A DNA stretch of 64,000 bases, taken from assembly GCA_027382625.1 (NCBI GenBank), contig JAJKFJ010022980.1, forward strand, positions 20,831-84,830. Reading direction: 5' to 3'. The notes under the pieces were generated by a model. It was not told the DNA's origin and made no database searches. It saw only the letters and a list, made by a program, of their open reading frames with translations. Within the stretch, counting starts at the first letter, position 1, and each line of letters begins with the position of its first letter. This DNA comes from Tetmemena sp. SeJ-2015 (Eukaryota; Ciliophora; Spirotrichea; Sporadotrichida; Oxytrichidae). The position numbers and the translations under genes are program-made. This document shows, piece after piece, positions 34,925 through 46,400 of this stretch.

Positions 34925-35487
34925 TCAACGGAGGTTGCTGAATATAGTCATCAATTTTAGACTAAAGTTTTAGATAAGATATACTTGTTTCTATATTAAT
35001 CTTACAAGCATGCTTTGAAGATAGATGTCTGGGAATCCCTGAGTGTTCTTGCAAATTTTGTTCACAAGTGTTTTAATGATGTCCTTTTTAAATGTTGTAG
35101 GTGAGCATCTCCTGCTAAAGACTTGACAAGATAGCAAACACGACTTCGTTGAAGCGCTGTGACCTCTCTTCCTAGTTATCGATTTGCCCACTGCAAAGCG
35201 ATTCTTGATGAGAACTCAAATCCTTCTGAATTTGTTCTAAATAGGTAAGGACATAAGGAGGCTTCAGTATTCTTACAAGTTATAGCTCTCTCCCAAAAGT
35301 CAATCTCCTGCCAGATTCTATGGTCGGAAATAAGCTCATAAAGAAACTTCTTGCTGTTCTAGCCACCTTATGAAGCAGGATTGAAATAAAATGTAGACTA
35401 CAGCAGCAGACAGTTTACTGCAACGTATGTGTCAGCAACGTTTATTATCTCGTCAAGAACGATTTTTATCAGCTAACTTATCGACAT
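34925..35487 (-). CDS. SBF2-like domain protein (MADD/KIAA0513-type), small
   Basis: Starts MSISQLIKIVLDEIINVADT. The segment KKFLYELISDHRIWQEIDFW-ERAI recalls the 'W..v.FWE.a' signature of the SBF2/MADD C-terminal domain. After a 16-nt intron (GTCCTTACCTATTTAG on the minus strand near 35232-35247) the frame continues QIQKDLSSHQESLCSGQIDN and RFNEVVFAILSSLQQEML. It ends in a downstream exon near 34925. About 150-180 residues, so only this domain is present. A partial second copy lies at 39387-39773. Family assignment is by motif shape only. Confidence 0.5.
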
Positions 35488-35509
35488 GATACTCTGATCT
35501 GATGAATTT
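35122..35509. repeat. Direct repeat A: copy 1 of the SBF2-like 5' exon region
   Basis: 388 bp, about 95% identical by eye to 39387-39773 in the same orientation. It starts at CTTGACAAGATAGC and ends at ATCTGATGAATTT. It covers the ATG and first two exons plus about 22 bp of 5' flank. The single length difference falls inside the tiny intron (16 versus 15 nt). Confidence 0.9.
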
Positions 35510-36165
35510 AAATTACAAATATATTTATGACGAATTAAAGATCACTTTCCTCAAAGGAATTCTTGCTGATGAGAAGAAAGCTCTCAAAACAATCGATGTC
35601 AACATGATGGAGATCCCAAACTATCCTGAGATCTCAGTCACTAATATGTATGACGATGCGATGGGAGATCCGGAGGTTGCTCTATTCCTTCCTAACAAGG
35701 AACAACTCTCAAACAAGTTGCCAGAACGAAGGTTCTTCTTTGGCGTCCTTGCTACTGTACGTGCAGAGTACCTCAAAGAGATCATTGAAGATGCACACAG
35801 GAAGAGATTCTAAGTAGAGGAGAACGACCCAAAGAAGCGAAGGAATAGTTATCAGCGACCGAATGGTTTGAGCAGCTTCAGAAGTATCCCTACTTCTCTA
35901 GTAAGTTTTAGAGTTTAACTGTGTAGAGAAACCTGGCACTGGCATCTACTTAATGAAGGAGAGAGCAAAGGTATTCAGAGCACGGAAGCAAAATACAAGC
36001 ATCGAGGTGAGCAAGCGTCTATCACTATTTCAAACTTAGGGACGACGAGATGCACATAGATGCTGGAGCAAAGGTTCGAAGATGAGGAAGCTAGGTCCAT
36101 CTGGCCCAACAGAAGAGAGAAAGGAACCTCTTAAGAATCCCTTCTTCCAGATAAGCAAAAAGTGA
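35502..36165 (+). CDS. Transposon accessory protein (TBE 22-kDa-like)
   Basis: Starts MNLNYKYIYDELKITFLKGI just inside the edge of repeat A. It reads LPERRFFFGVLATVRAEYLK and EIIEDAHRKRF, then TEWFEQLQKYPYFS, and after a 25-nt intron KPGTGIYLMKERAKVFRARK. It ends at TGA 36163-36165 in a basic tail. The pattern 'P.R.F...L.T..aEYl..ii..a...R' with a C-terminal LMKERAK helix resembles the small non-transposase protein of ciliate TBE-type transposons (recalled, not searched). It faces the transposase convergently, as expected for one mobile element. Codon bias is good and frames are intact across short introns. Confidence 0.55.
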
Positions 36166-36206
36166 CTAAGTCATTAAGTTAAGCTTAAATGCTTTTCCTA
36201 AAATAT

Positions 36207-37219
36207 TCACTCTACCTTATCTCGCACATAACTTTGTCTTCTCTTCTTCCACTCTCTTACAACTTTCTCACTATTAAAATCCTCTGTATCGATAGCTAAA
36301 TCATGCATCAAGTGATAGCCACTAGCAGATTCTATAGTGGTTTTAACTAAGTTAGTTAAAACACCAATAGCGTTGCTCTGGCTACTCATTAAAAACAGGA
36401 GTAATGTTCAACTTTAGCTATGCCTTCTTCGCTTCCTTTGCTTGGTAGCTGAGTTTGTCAACGAGTAGAACGATCTCACCGTCTGTGATCTTCTCTCTGA
36501 GCTTCTTAAGGAACGCAACATACTGCTCTCGCTTGATAGAGCGAGGATGAAGGACATAAGCTTCTAAGCCTGAGCTTCGCTGATTCCTGCAAGTAACGCA
36601 CTTGTAGTTATATTTACTTTCTACTCGTAAACTTCTATGTATCGTGCTTCTTGTACCAACTCTTCTTCATGAAGGTGTTGTGTGTGAACACAGCTTCGTC
36701 AGCACATACAAACTTCACGCTATCCTCTCAAAACCCTGAGCAGTGTAAATATATTCAGATTAATATAATAAAATGGCTTAGTGAAGTCTATAACTAGCTT
36801 CACTCATTCACAGTTTAGTACGTTATGCCATTTCAACGATAGATGTTTGCTACAGTCTACGGAGAGATCTTGAGATAAGGAAACTATCTATGGAAAATCT
36901 TCGCGCGCTACTCCAAACTGAAGTGCGCTTAGTGGCGAAGAGTTTGAGGATCAATCAAATAATTGATGTGCACATCTTGAAACTTAGAAGTGCGATGAGG
37001 AACAGCTGCAACTCCTAACTTTCTCATCTGCAAAGCAACTTTCAAATGCGAGAGTATAGTGCGCGCTGGCACTCTCAACATTTTTGCGATGGATTTGATG
37101 TTGAGAACTGGCTATTACTACTGATAAGGGTGACTACATCCATACCTTAGAGTCAAAATGAAACTGAGATAGGATGGATCATGTAGTTATTTTTGAGTAA
37201 TTTCGCGTTTGACTCGCAT
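36207..37219 (-). pseudogene. Tc1/mariner (TBE-like) DDE transposase, degenerate
   Basis: From ATG 37219 the frame reads MRVKREITQKQLHDPSYLSF, LNIKSIAKMLRVPARTILSH (helix-turn-helix) and FSLEQRAKIFHRQFPYLKIS, then TVANIYR-UGA-NGITYQT. The DDE core follows in shifted frames: CADEAVFTHNTFMKKSWYKK (first Asp), EQYVAFLKKLREKITDGEIV and LLVDKLSYQAKEAKKAQ (second Asp), then LNITPVFN. The final block SSQSNAIGVLTNLVKTTIE has Gly where the family has the catalytic Glu (N-x-I-E). At least one single-base frameshift (near 36550-36570) is needed. It would cut and paste DNA at TA sites if intact; this copy looks dead. Confidence 0.72.
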
Positions 37220-37655
37220 GATTATAAGTATTAATAAAGAAATTAATTATACACAACTTATTTTCACTTTCTTTTTATGAGATTTTTATTTTATTAAGAA
37301 AGAACTTCAACTTTCATGAAAATTTCATTTAATTTTATTGATTATAAGGATCTTAGCAAAAAATTATTGACTTTTGAAGACTTCAAGATATTTTTTATCC
37401 ATTAAATGAAGCAAGATATAAATTTAAGTAAGTTTAAGAAATTAAAATGAATGAATTGTAGAATTTCTTATAAAATAGATATTCAATTAAATTTACTTAT
37501 TACTGATTAGGACTGAAAAGTTACAGTAATGCTTGCCTCAACCTTTTGCTTTTTTATTTCGCCCTTTATTGAATATTCTTTAAATTAATATCTAATAAAT
37601 TTAAATTTGAAAAAGGTATAGAATTATAATTTGTTAATAAGCATCATCTAAACAA
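37220..37655. other. AT-rich region between transposase and next gene
   Basis: Very AT-rich. It should hold one end of the transposon, but I could not find matching terminal inverted repeats by eye. Confidence 0.4.
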
Positions 37656-39204
37656 ATGGAGGATCATAAAAATAAGAGTGCTACCGATGAGAGTCAGGTA
37701 ATACTGGTAAAACCTAACTCTAATTATAGAAGAACTCTGCAAATGTTGGTATGTTTGAGAACAGCGGAATCATAAACATGAAACAATTCATCAAGCAGTA
37801 GAATTATGTTTTTAATATCAACATAAATCTTGATACATCTTCAATTGAAGAATGTAAACTTAATTTAATTCAGTAGCCCAAGAACCAAGAAGCCACCAGC
37901 ATGATTTTGCAAAAGGTGGAATAGAACTTGAACAATCAGAGTGACAGTGACCTCGCCCAGAGCAAAGCAACAGCAGAAAACCAAGAACTGCAGTCAAATG
38001 AAAATCCTAAGATGTAAGTAATTTAATTCGTAATTATTTTTAGCCATGGAGTGCAAGAGGAGGAGAAGCTCTCTCAGTTTGGGCCATAGTCGAGAAACAA
38101 AAGCACCTAGCAATAGTGCTCCAAAGATAATGCAGACACCTTAGCGATTTATCAGCAAAAGTAAGTTTCCTAGCTTATATTTAAAATGAGACCTTAAATT
38201 TACTCTTTAGATTGGGAGAAGTATTACCTAATACGGTGGATTTTTCTCAAAACGAACTGCTAGATTCAGATCCCAATCAGCATACAGCTAACGAGTAAAT
38301 GCCACAACACCTGGTAAAGCCTGCTCATATCGAGGCATTTATCTATCAAATTCTTAAGAATTTTAAATAAAAGTATCAAAGAGAGAAGATTACGGAGTCA
38401 CTACCTATGGAAGCTAGACTGCATTTGCTTTAATTAGAGATGAAGAGGTTGGGACTCAGCGAATATGAAATCTTTCAGCTTGTTCTAGAGGAATCCATTA
38501 AGAAAAAGGAAGAAAGAAAATCAGAAAACAGCTCCTTCGAATTAGATGAAGAAGAAGAAACCTATGATACAATTAATGCTGTTACTCTTCTATAAAGAGA
38601 ATTAAATGAGGGTCAGAAAGTCTATGAGCATCCTTCTCAAGTTAATGATTATATTAAACATATAATACTCTTTAAAAGAGAATCAAATGAGGACGGACCA
38701 GTCGTTGTACAGCCCATCCAACCTCATGATACAATTTAAGAAATAATCCTCTTTAAAAGAGAATAAAATGAGGAAGGTCATGTCGGTGCGTAGCCTATTC
38801 TAGCTAATAATGCAATTTAAGACTCAAATTCATTTTAAAGTGAATTAAATGAGGAAGGCTCAGTCAGCGCACAGACTCTTAAAACCTTTGCCAAGTTAAG
38901 TTTAAAAGAATGCTCGTTAGAAAATGCCATCTAATAAGCCATGAGATACTTACAAAATGGTCAGATAATAGATGAGCTTCTGTAAGAGGAGTATAAGAAG
39001 GCCTGCATCTCTTTCAATACTGAGCCTCAACAAACTATATCTAGCCCTCTTGAAGGCCTCAAAGAATCTGAGATAGAAGAATAATTTTACACAGCTCTGA
39101 ATAACGCTGAAAATGCATAAAGCCAGCTCTTATCAGGTTTGCTACAGTATATGCAGTGGTACAGTAAGATGAAGGAACTCAATGCATATTACTAACCTAA
39201 ATGA
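37656..39204 (+). CDS. Hypothetical protein with four 27-residue tandem repeats
   Basis: MEDHKNKSATDESQ is joined by a 36-nt intron to KNSANVGMFENSGIINMKQF. Further introns follow near 38014-38043 and 38161-38209. The third part is acidic and coiled (MKRLGLSEYEIFQLVLEESI). The centre carries four 81-nt units: LLQRELNEGQKV, ILFKRESNEDGPV, ILFKREQNEEGHV and SFQSELNEEGSV. The C-terminal part reads YTALNNAENAQSQLLSGLLQ and ends at TGA 39202-39204. It lies between the two direct repeats. No known family. Confidence 0.62.
38570..38890 (+). repeat. Four 81-bp in-frame tandem repeats
   Basis: The core CTCTTTAAAAGAGAA..AAATGAGGA recurs at about 38590, 38671, 38752 and 38833 with exact 81-bp spacing. 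The middle two units are the most alike. The period keeps the reading frame. Confidence 0.85.
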
Positions 39205-39386
39205 TTTCCTTTGCCTTATTGACCACTTATTTGCTTAGCCTTGGTGATCAGCTGCTCTCTCATAATTAACTTTGACTTTAACTAAGAACTTGATTAAATA
39301 TTGTTAAACCACTCTTCGTAAAAAATATAAAATTTTTATATCTCTTAGTCCTTACTTATGAAGCTATTAATACTTCATCCTATAGG

Positions 39387-39773
39387 CTTGACAAGATAGC
39401 AAACACGACTTCGTTGAAGCGCTGTGACCTCTCTTCCTAATTATCGATTTGCCCACTGCAAAGCGATTCTTGGTGGGAACTCAAATCCTTCTGAATTTGT
39501 TCTAAAGAGGAAGCACATAAGGAGACTTCAGTATTCTTACAAGTTATAGCTCTCTCCCAAAAGTCAATCTCCTGCCAGATTCTGTGGTCGGAAATAAGCT
39601 CATACAGAAACTTCTTGCTGTTCTAGCCACCTTACGAAGCAGGATTGAAATAAAATGTCGACGATAGCAGCAGACAGTTTACTGCCACGTAAGTGTCAGC
39701 AACGTTTATTATCTCGTCAAGAACGATTTTTATCAGCTCACTTATCGACATGATACTCTGATCTGATGAATTT
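39387..39773. repeat. Direct repeat B: partial copy of the SBF2-like 5' exons
   Basis: 387 bp matching 35122-35509. The ATG (complement 39749-39751) and both splice sites are kept, and the intron is GTGCTTCCTCTTTAG (15 nt) on the minus strand. The downstream exon present in copy A is absent, so this copy is a truncated gene fragment. Confidence 0.85.
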
Positions 39774-39815
39774 TTATTGAGAAACACAAACAAAATTCAA
39801 TAGTAATGACATACT

Positions 39816-40188
39816 GTGAATATTCTTGATTCTGAATTAGTTAAGCAGGTTAATGAAGATGAGCTGTGCTTGATTATGCCTCATCATCATCCTGAACTAT
39901 CACAAGTTATAGAGAGTTACTTTTATTTTAGCTTACATTATTTTTATCCTCAGGAGAAAGCTTATTTTAGCCTTCCCAGCATTGCAAAATTAATCTGTCT
40001 ATACTTTGCTAAGTATGGATGAGGAACTGGTTCGAGTTAAAGAAGTTCTTCAGCATGTCGGCATCAAACTCAGCAGAGCCCTTAGAGGGACTAGATTGCA
40101 AGCCAGAAGATTAACTGTTCTGCCAATCGCTACTGAAATCAATGACTTTTTGTTTCTACAGAAAAATGTTATCGAGACTATAAACTGA
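39816..40188 (+). CDS. Small hypothetical gene
   Basis: The frame LDSELVKQVNEDELCLIMPH (from 39820) is followed, probably after an intron, by MDEELVRVKEVLQHVGIKLS and RALRGTRLQARRLTVLPIAT, ending at TGA 40186-40188. The second exon has good codon bias. The first may be a separate exon or noise. No family recognised. It is convergent with the next gene, 12 nt apart. Confidence 0.4.
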
Positions 40189-40199
40189 TTACATCAAAT

Positions 40200-41607
40200 T
40201 CAGGTAGTGACAAAATGTGCTTCTCTGAGCAATCCTTCAACTGCATATCTTAGATATCCTAAAGATATGCATTAAGTTTCTTTGAAATTTACTTTCTCAA
40301 GTCTGATGATATGATGCGCTACCTCATCGTTATTTTGCTTAGTCACTATTGCGAAATCTTGAATGCAATTTGAAATTGTCTCTGCGTTTATTTTAATTGA
40401 TCTCTCGCACTCCTCAATAATCTCTGTCATCTTTACTGCATAAGACTTTCTAAACAACTGAGATTCCTCATAAATAAACCTTATTAGATTCTTTGACTAC
40501 TCTTTGATAGTCTAACATGAGCTGCTCTTGATTTCGTCTGAGTTCTTCACTCTGGCTGATGAGTTTCTCTTAGTATGATTGAGAGGTTTGATTCTGCTGT
40601 TGTTTGCTTGACTTGGAGGTGCCTATCAACTTTGAAATTAAGGACTCTCCCTTTCTCTGCTTTTGCTCTATCTTTACACTTTTCATGTTCCTATTCGTAA
40701 AAATACTTATATGAGTATCAATATAATGAGATGTAAGTTGCTTGCAGAAGCTCTAGAGCTAATTGACTAGGGCAGAGCCATCATTCATGAATTGCGCCAT
40801 ATATTTGTCTTATCTTCGATAGACATCAGTGAGTGACTAAGTGATGTTCTCAATGGGAGATACGCTAGTGCGCCTGATTTAATCAGCTCTGCTCAAGCAA
40901 TAGTTTTGTAGCATCTGAACAGCAGTTTGGTATTGCCTAAAGCGGGTTTGTAATTAGTAAGTTAAGAAAGTAAAGATAGGTCCTTTAATTATTCTTACAC
41001 ATTGAAGTTAAGCGTAGTTTTAGAGGATGGATTTCCACTAGCCAAATTAAAGTATAAATAGTTGTAGTTATAATAAATTGCTCCTCTACTGAGCTATGGC
41101 GTTTCCCAATCCGACCAGATCATGCTTGTGCATGCCTATCCTTCTGAGAGAGATTTCGTAGGACTTCTCGCACTAGAGCACCTCAGACACTATAACCTGT
41201 AGTTTCTCCATTATCTACATTTGCTCTCTGCAATCGTTCTGCACCACCAAGTACTTTTGCTAAATTAAGGGGTTAATAAAGTTATTAAGAGAGGGGGAGA
41301 AACATTATGAGGATTTAGTTTCTAAGATAAATAAATGGATATATCTGTGGTAAAATCTCATCGTTCTTTGGACGAAGTGAACTTGATAAGATATAAGAAT
41401 TGATCTTTCAGAAGTATAAACTCAAAAGTTCCTTGAAAGAAAGGTGTTCTTAGTGAATTTAAGAATACTGTAAATGAGAAAATAGTTTACCCAGTAAGGT
41501 GCGAAGTGCTCAAGAGTAGGTTCTATGCCTGTATTTTGAAAAGTAGCAAATTGATTTGACTCCATTACCAGATTTATAATAAGTTTAATCAATTCAACAA
41601 TCAGCAT
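40200..41607 (-). CDS. Hypothetical alpha-helical protein, BAR-like in appearance
   Basis: Possible starts are at 41607 or 41565 (MESNQFATFQNTGIEPTLEH). After an intron the frame is open for about 1 kb: EKLQVIVSEVLQCEKSYEIS, SVSPIENITQSLTDVYRRQD-KYMAQFMNDG, MKSVKIEQKQRKGESLISKL, EKLISQSEELRRNQEQLMLD. A short intron (near 40462-40483) then leads to FRKSYAVKMTEIIEECERSI. Long heptad-like helices with Gln from TAA/TAG recall BAR or sorting-nexin-type dimers, but no diagnostic motif is present. TGA at 40200-40202. Confidence 0.55.
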
Positions 41608-41686
41608 AGATTTCTCTTACTTAGAAAAAAAAGCATTATTTCCTAAATTGAAAAATGAAGACTGAGTAAGTATATTATAAATTAGA

Positions 41687-42463
41687 ATGAATAGAAATCA
41701 GTACTCAAGTGATTAATCAAGTGGAAACTATAACTACAACCCAGGTAATCACAATTGTAAGATATAAGTCTTTCCTTATGAGCCATAGCTTTTGAAGCCT
41801 AAAGATTACTTAATCAGCAATAAAATTTCCTTGAGTAAGAAGGCTACATGAATCGACTGGGCAATCACTAAAGCTTTGATGAGCAAATGGATCTACAATT
41901 CACAAAATTTTAAAGCTAAGCTTTCATTAACCTATCCTAGTGGCACTAGCCTCAGCACCACTACTAACTTAACTATGACTAGAGATAGTATGATAGCTAG
42001 CTCGCCTAGAATTAATTTGGAGATTAATTTGTGGATCAATTCCTCAAGAAACCACAATCGAATGATTAATTGTGGCCTCATTAAGGTTTTTGCTAGAAGG
42101 ACGCATATCCTAAATCTTAGAATAGTGAAGAATCTTTTAGAGATTAAGGTTATTCTCAATCAGGTATTGAAGATTCATAATCATAATCTTAGTATGTCCA
42201 TCAGCTAAAATATGAGCAAGAAAGCTTCTCCGGATATCACAATTAGTCAAACTATGACTCCTCAGTATCAGAAAGTCTAGCTGCTATAGAAAAAGATGCT
42301 TAATACTTTAGTTAAAAAGGTCCAGTCTTTAACTAAGTGGTAACATAAGAAGAAGGAAGATAAGTAAATCTGCAATCTTTTTAAGATTACAGTGGTAAGC
42401 AAATCTTTTATCTTAAGATGTAATTTTATTATAGATTAGAGCTCTGAAGTGATTCGACAATGA
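41687..42463 (+). CDS. Hypothetical Q-rich low-complexity protein
   Basis: Starts MNRNQYSSDQSSGNYNYNP. A 42-nt intron leads to AIAFEAQRLLNQQQNFLEQE-GYMNRLGNH, then a Q/S/D/Y-rich tract (DEQMDLQFTKFQSQ; QLNYDQRQYDSQLAQNQ; QSGIEDSQSQSQ). The tract is encoded largely by TAA/TAG mixed with CAA/CAG, a clear demonstration that TAA/TAG are Gln. Prion-like composition; no domain. Confidence 0.62.
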
Positions 42464-42618
42464 GTGCTTGACGATGATACTGAAATGCACTGTAAAACTT
42501 CTCTTTCTTATCTTAATATGCAAATTTAGAAGTCATGAGTGGTATAATATTTTATCATTTAAATTGAGACAACATATGAAACTAGAATCTTTCTGTTAAA
42601 TGCTTAATTTTTAAACAT

Positions 42619-43436
42619 ATGAGTGATAGTGTTATGGGGGATTTTTCAGAGAGCCAAAGCCATCATTAAAGCGAACCTACTTTCCAAGAAATCTCTGAAA
42701 TTTTTCAAAGAATAGACGAAGATAGTTATTCACAATCTTTATCACAATATCAACCACCAACCAATCACTCTAATCAGCAAAGAAGGGCGATGGTCGATGG
42801 TAGATTAAACGCAGAAGAAGAATCAGAGTCTAGTCTTTTTTGTGAGGAAATGCTCATATCCAACAAAAATCCTCTAAGCTTACCAAATAAAAAAGCTAGA
42901 CAGAAAAGCAAAGACCAATTAATGGTATATGATGATGAGACAATTGATGAAGAGAGGGAAGAAGCTACTCTTAGTGCAGATGAAATGGTCTAAAAGTATT
43001 TTGGCAGTATGTCTATGAAGCAATCCAAAAAGTAAGATTCATTTGTGATATAAATTTTGTTGAAGGGTTGGAGTGGGGTCTTAAATTTTGAAAGTCAAAG
43101 AAGCTCTTTCCTAGTTGATTCTTGGTTGCCCTTTCGAAATCTAAGAAGGTAATAATTTTATGAAATTATCCTTTTGCTAGAACAACAAAGACAAGTAGGA
43201 GGAATTAAAAGTCAGAAGCTCCAAGTTCCTGAGACAGTTTGTCTTGCAAAGGTCCCTTTCAAACATGTATTGACCTATAAGCATTTAAATTTACTTCCTT
43301 TTAGTTGAATGAAGTTGGCATGAACAAGGAAATTTTCACTTTGATTGTGAACAACTTATTTCCATGATTGAATTTCTAATTTGATTACGCTTTAATTTAG
43401 GAAGAGGGGATAAATTTGTAAATATCGGATAATTGA
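42619..43436 (+). CDS. Hypothetical acidic protein
   Basis: Starts MSDSVMGDFSESQSHHQSEP. Ser/Gln/Glu-rich N-terminal half (VYDDETIDEEREEATLSADE). After introns at about 43033-43066, 43149-43180 and 43269-43304 it reads NNKDKQEELKVRSSKFLRQF and MNKEIFTLIVNNLFP-UGA-LNFQFDYAL, ending at TGA 43434-43436. One internal UGA at 43375 has no nearby GT donor. No family recognised. Confidence 0.55.
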
Positions 43437-43468
43437 AAATAAATATAGAGGTTATAAAACTTTCCAAC

Positions 43469-46400
43469 ATGAGCAAGATTAAGTTCATTTCATATCCATA
43501 TTCTAACAATCACAATTAATTGTATATCTTAATGTAAAGTATTATAGATAATTATTTATCATTTATAAAATGTTGCGGCCATCCCAGGTAAAAATTGGAA
43601 AATTTTAAACTCCAAAAGTTGATATAATCTAAAATGATTTTTAGCAAGTGAGAGTGAAGAGAGCAGCAATAATTTCACATTACAGCCTGGATCTAGTTTC
43701 AATCAAACGAATGTATTCTAAAAAGAACCTGCAAAGAGTTAGTTAACTGAAATTTTATAAAATGCTAAAAACGAAGATTAAAGAATTGGAAGAGGAGGGA
43801 AAGAAGAGTCAACTTTCTTGACTGGGGGGATACTTGAAGATGATGATGAATTACTAAGTGGAGGAAAGATCCTCAATTAATCTTAGATAATCAATTTTTT
43901 TACTTTAGGGAATATAATCTAACTTGCCATCGAACTAGAGCTATTTCAATAAGCAGAATAAGAAAAGGGAATCTAATAATTTTGACAATACCTAAAAGTC
44001 CAAGCCATAACAACAACGACAGAGATATAACTCAGAGGGATAGACAGACAAAAATGCAACTAGTGCTATTAAAATAAGAAAAGAGGGACAGTAACAAATT
44101 AGGATATTTGACATGGTTCAAGATACAAACTTAGAATCCTCCTCTAAAAACGAAACTGAGAGTGCCCAAGATACTAGTTTGTATACATATGCAAAACTCT
44201 TAAATTTAAGTATAATTTAGAATGATAAAACCAAGTGGAAAAGTCTAAAATATAAACATGGTATGTATATTTTAATAGTCTCTAACTCAAATGTACGCTT
44301 TGAATTGCCCAGGAAGAACAAGAATAATGATTTTCAAGTCTTTGAGTTAAATCCACAATTTTTATTTTATTTTGGAGTATTTATTTGAGCAAGAACTCAT
44401 GGAAGACTTGAAAGGCTCGAGAGAAATATTTGATAACGAGAAGTTAACTTAATCTATTAATTTTCTATATTCCCAATTAAAGTTGAAAGAACAAATAGTA
44501 ACCTAAAGTGTCATTTCGACTTTGCCCTCATTCATATTTTCGTCTAAGGATTATGAGACAGCTCAGAAGTTGGGTAAGCTTTCAAAATTAATGTTACCTT
44601 ATTATAGAACTTGTTGAGAAATTGCTAGGAAAGATATCTGAGGGCAAGAATATGAAGAAGCGATATTTGCAAATGCTTCTTTCAGCATCAGTGGAAGTTG
44701 ACAAGGGGAAGATTTTAAGAGTAACCAATAGTCTCAAGCAAGACAAAGTTCCCATTGAGATACTGGATAGGAAACTTCTCAAGCCAGATCCACAAATTGA
44801 GAGAGCAGTTATATTATAATACCTCATTTTGAATTTAATTATGGCATAATAAATTCAGCAATTCATTTGAATCCACTGCTGCTCCAGAAATAAGTATCAA
44901 TAGAGGGAGTCAGGTCTGAATAATCTCACTTTAAGTCTATGGAGCCTCAAGTCTCGCAGAAAGTGTCTAGCATTAAGCTTAATTCTCTGAGCGAGCACTC
45001 TTTCTATAACAACACTGAGAGTGATGGCATAATTTCGGAGGGACTTCAGAGTCAGCCATCCTTAAATAAGCAGCACTCACAATTTCAAAGAAGCCAGCCC
45101 ATGATTGAAGCTGCCATTTATTTTAAGTTTTAAGCTCATTAAGATGAGAAAGCTCAAAGCAATTTCAAAGTCCCCGAGAGTTCTTAATTATCTAACTTTC
45201 TTATCAGAGTAATTACAACTTTACCTTACAACATTGAAATTATAGAAAGACTTGATAGACCAAATTAAGAGGAAATGTCTTGAGGAGGCAGAGTAACAGG
45301 GAAACTCAAGTAAGCTAGTAACAGCTCAGAATAGAATGAGAGCATTTAATAATTCAATTGGAGCTGGTGGCATTGAAGCGATTCAGCCTGAAAATGAGGT
45401 CAGGAAATCAATCGTTAAGGCACTCAATGAGAAGATTAGAATTAAGAATAAGATCTCTCTTTATATTTAGCTTGTTTTGCTATCTCCAGGTCCACGTCTA
45501 AGATTATCGATATCTTGCAAGGAGGAGCTGACCCTTCTCGAAACCAGTCTCCCTGGGGTAATCTTTCTATGGAATCTACTCCTAACATAAGCATTTTCAA
45601 ACAGCCTGCCTTGAAGAATATGTACTCCAAGGCCGCAACATTCATTTCAGGAGCGCCAGAGCATCAGCTCTCCTCTAAACTTTAGTCCATGAAGTCTCTA
45701 ATCCCTCTTGGCGAACAGGATCGGATGGATTCGCCAATAGCCTTATCAAGGATGAATGGCGTGAGCAGGAGTAAAACCTTTAAGCCTAATTACAATTTTC
45801 CAGCCAGATCAAGGCACAAAAACTCGGAAGTCATAGACTCAATCTTTCTTATTATAATGAGAATGTGCGTTATATTTTTGAATCCCTGAGTTTTAGAAAG
45901 AGCCATCAGAGAGATATAGTTCTTATGAGAAACCTAATTTTTTAAATGTGCCTTCAGAGGCCAACATAGAGCAAGTTCAGTCTAATGGAAATGCAAAAGA
46001 GAGTAGCTCATTAAACCCGAACTCTCAGTCTAAGTTCAAGACGACCTTCTTAAAGAACCACAGATTGAAGGTACCAAAGGAATAGCAAGCCAGTTATAAG
46101 AACATCAAGTCTAAAAGTTAAACTAATCAGGAAAATCAAAGCTAAGAGGGAATGACTACAGCTTCTCCTTCAGTTGTAGTCTTATAGCCTCGCAACTTTG
46201 AAATCAAACTCTAAAGTTTAGAGATAATATAACCCATTATTCAAATTCACAACTACCAACCTAATTTTCCATTAAATTAGCAAGAGCAACAGTACTATCA
46301 GTATAGTAGTAATTTACAAGCCTACTAAAATAGCTAATAATAAAACAGATATCAAGATCAACACTACTAAAACTTGCCAAATGAGAGAGGCAAAATAGCT

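Noticed and set aside
41860..42210. Plus-strand frame with ATG at 41876 (KALMSKWIYNS..)
   Set aside because: The neighbouring frame is rich in TAA/TAG mixed with CAA/CAG and reads as a coherent Q-rich protein; the other is its shadow and would need an extra UGA.
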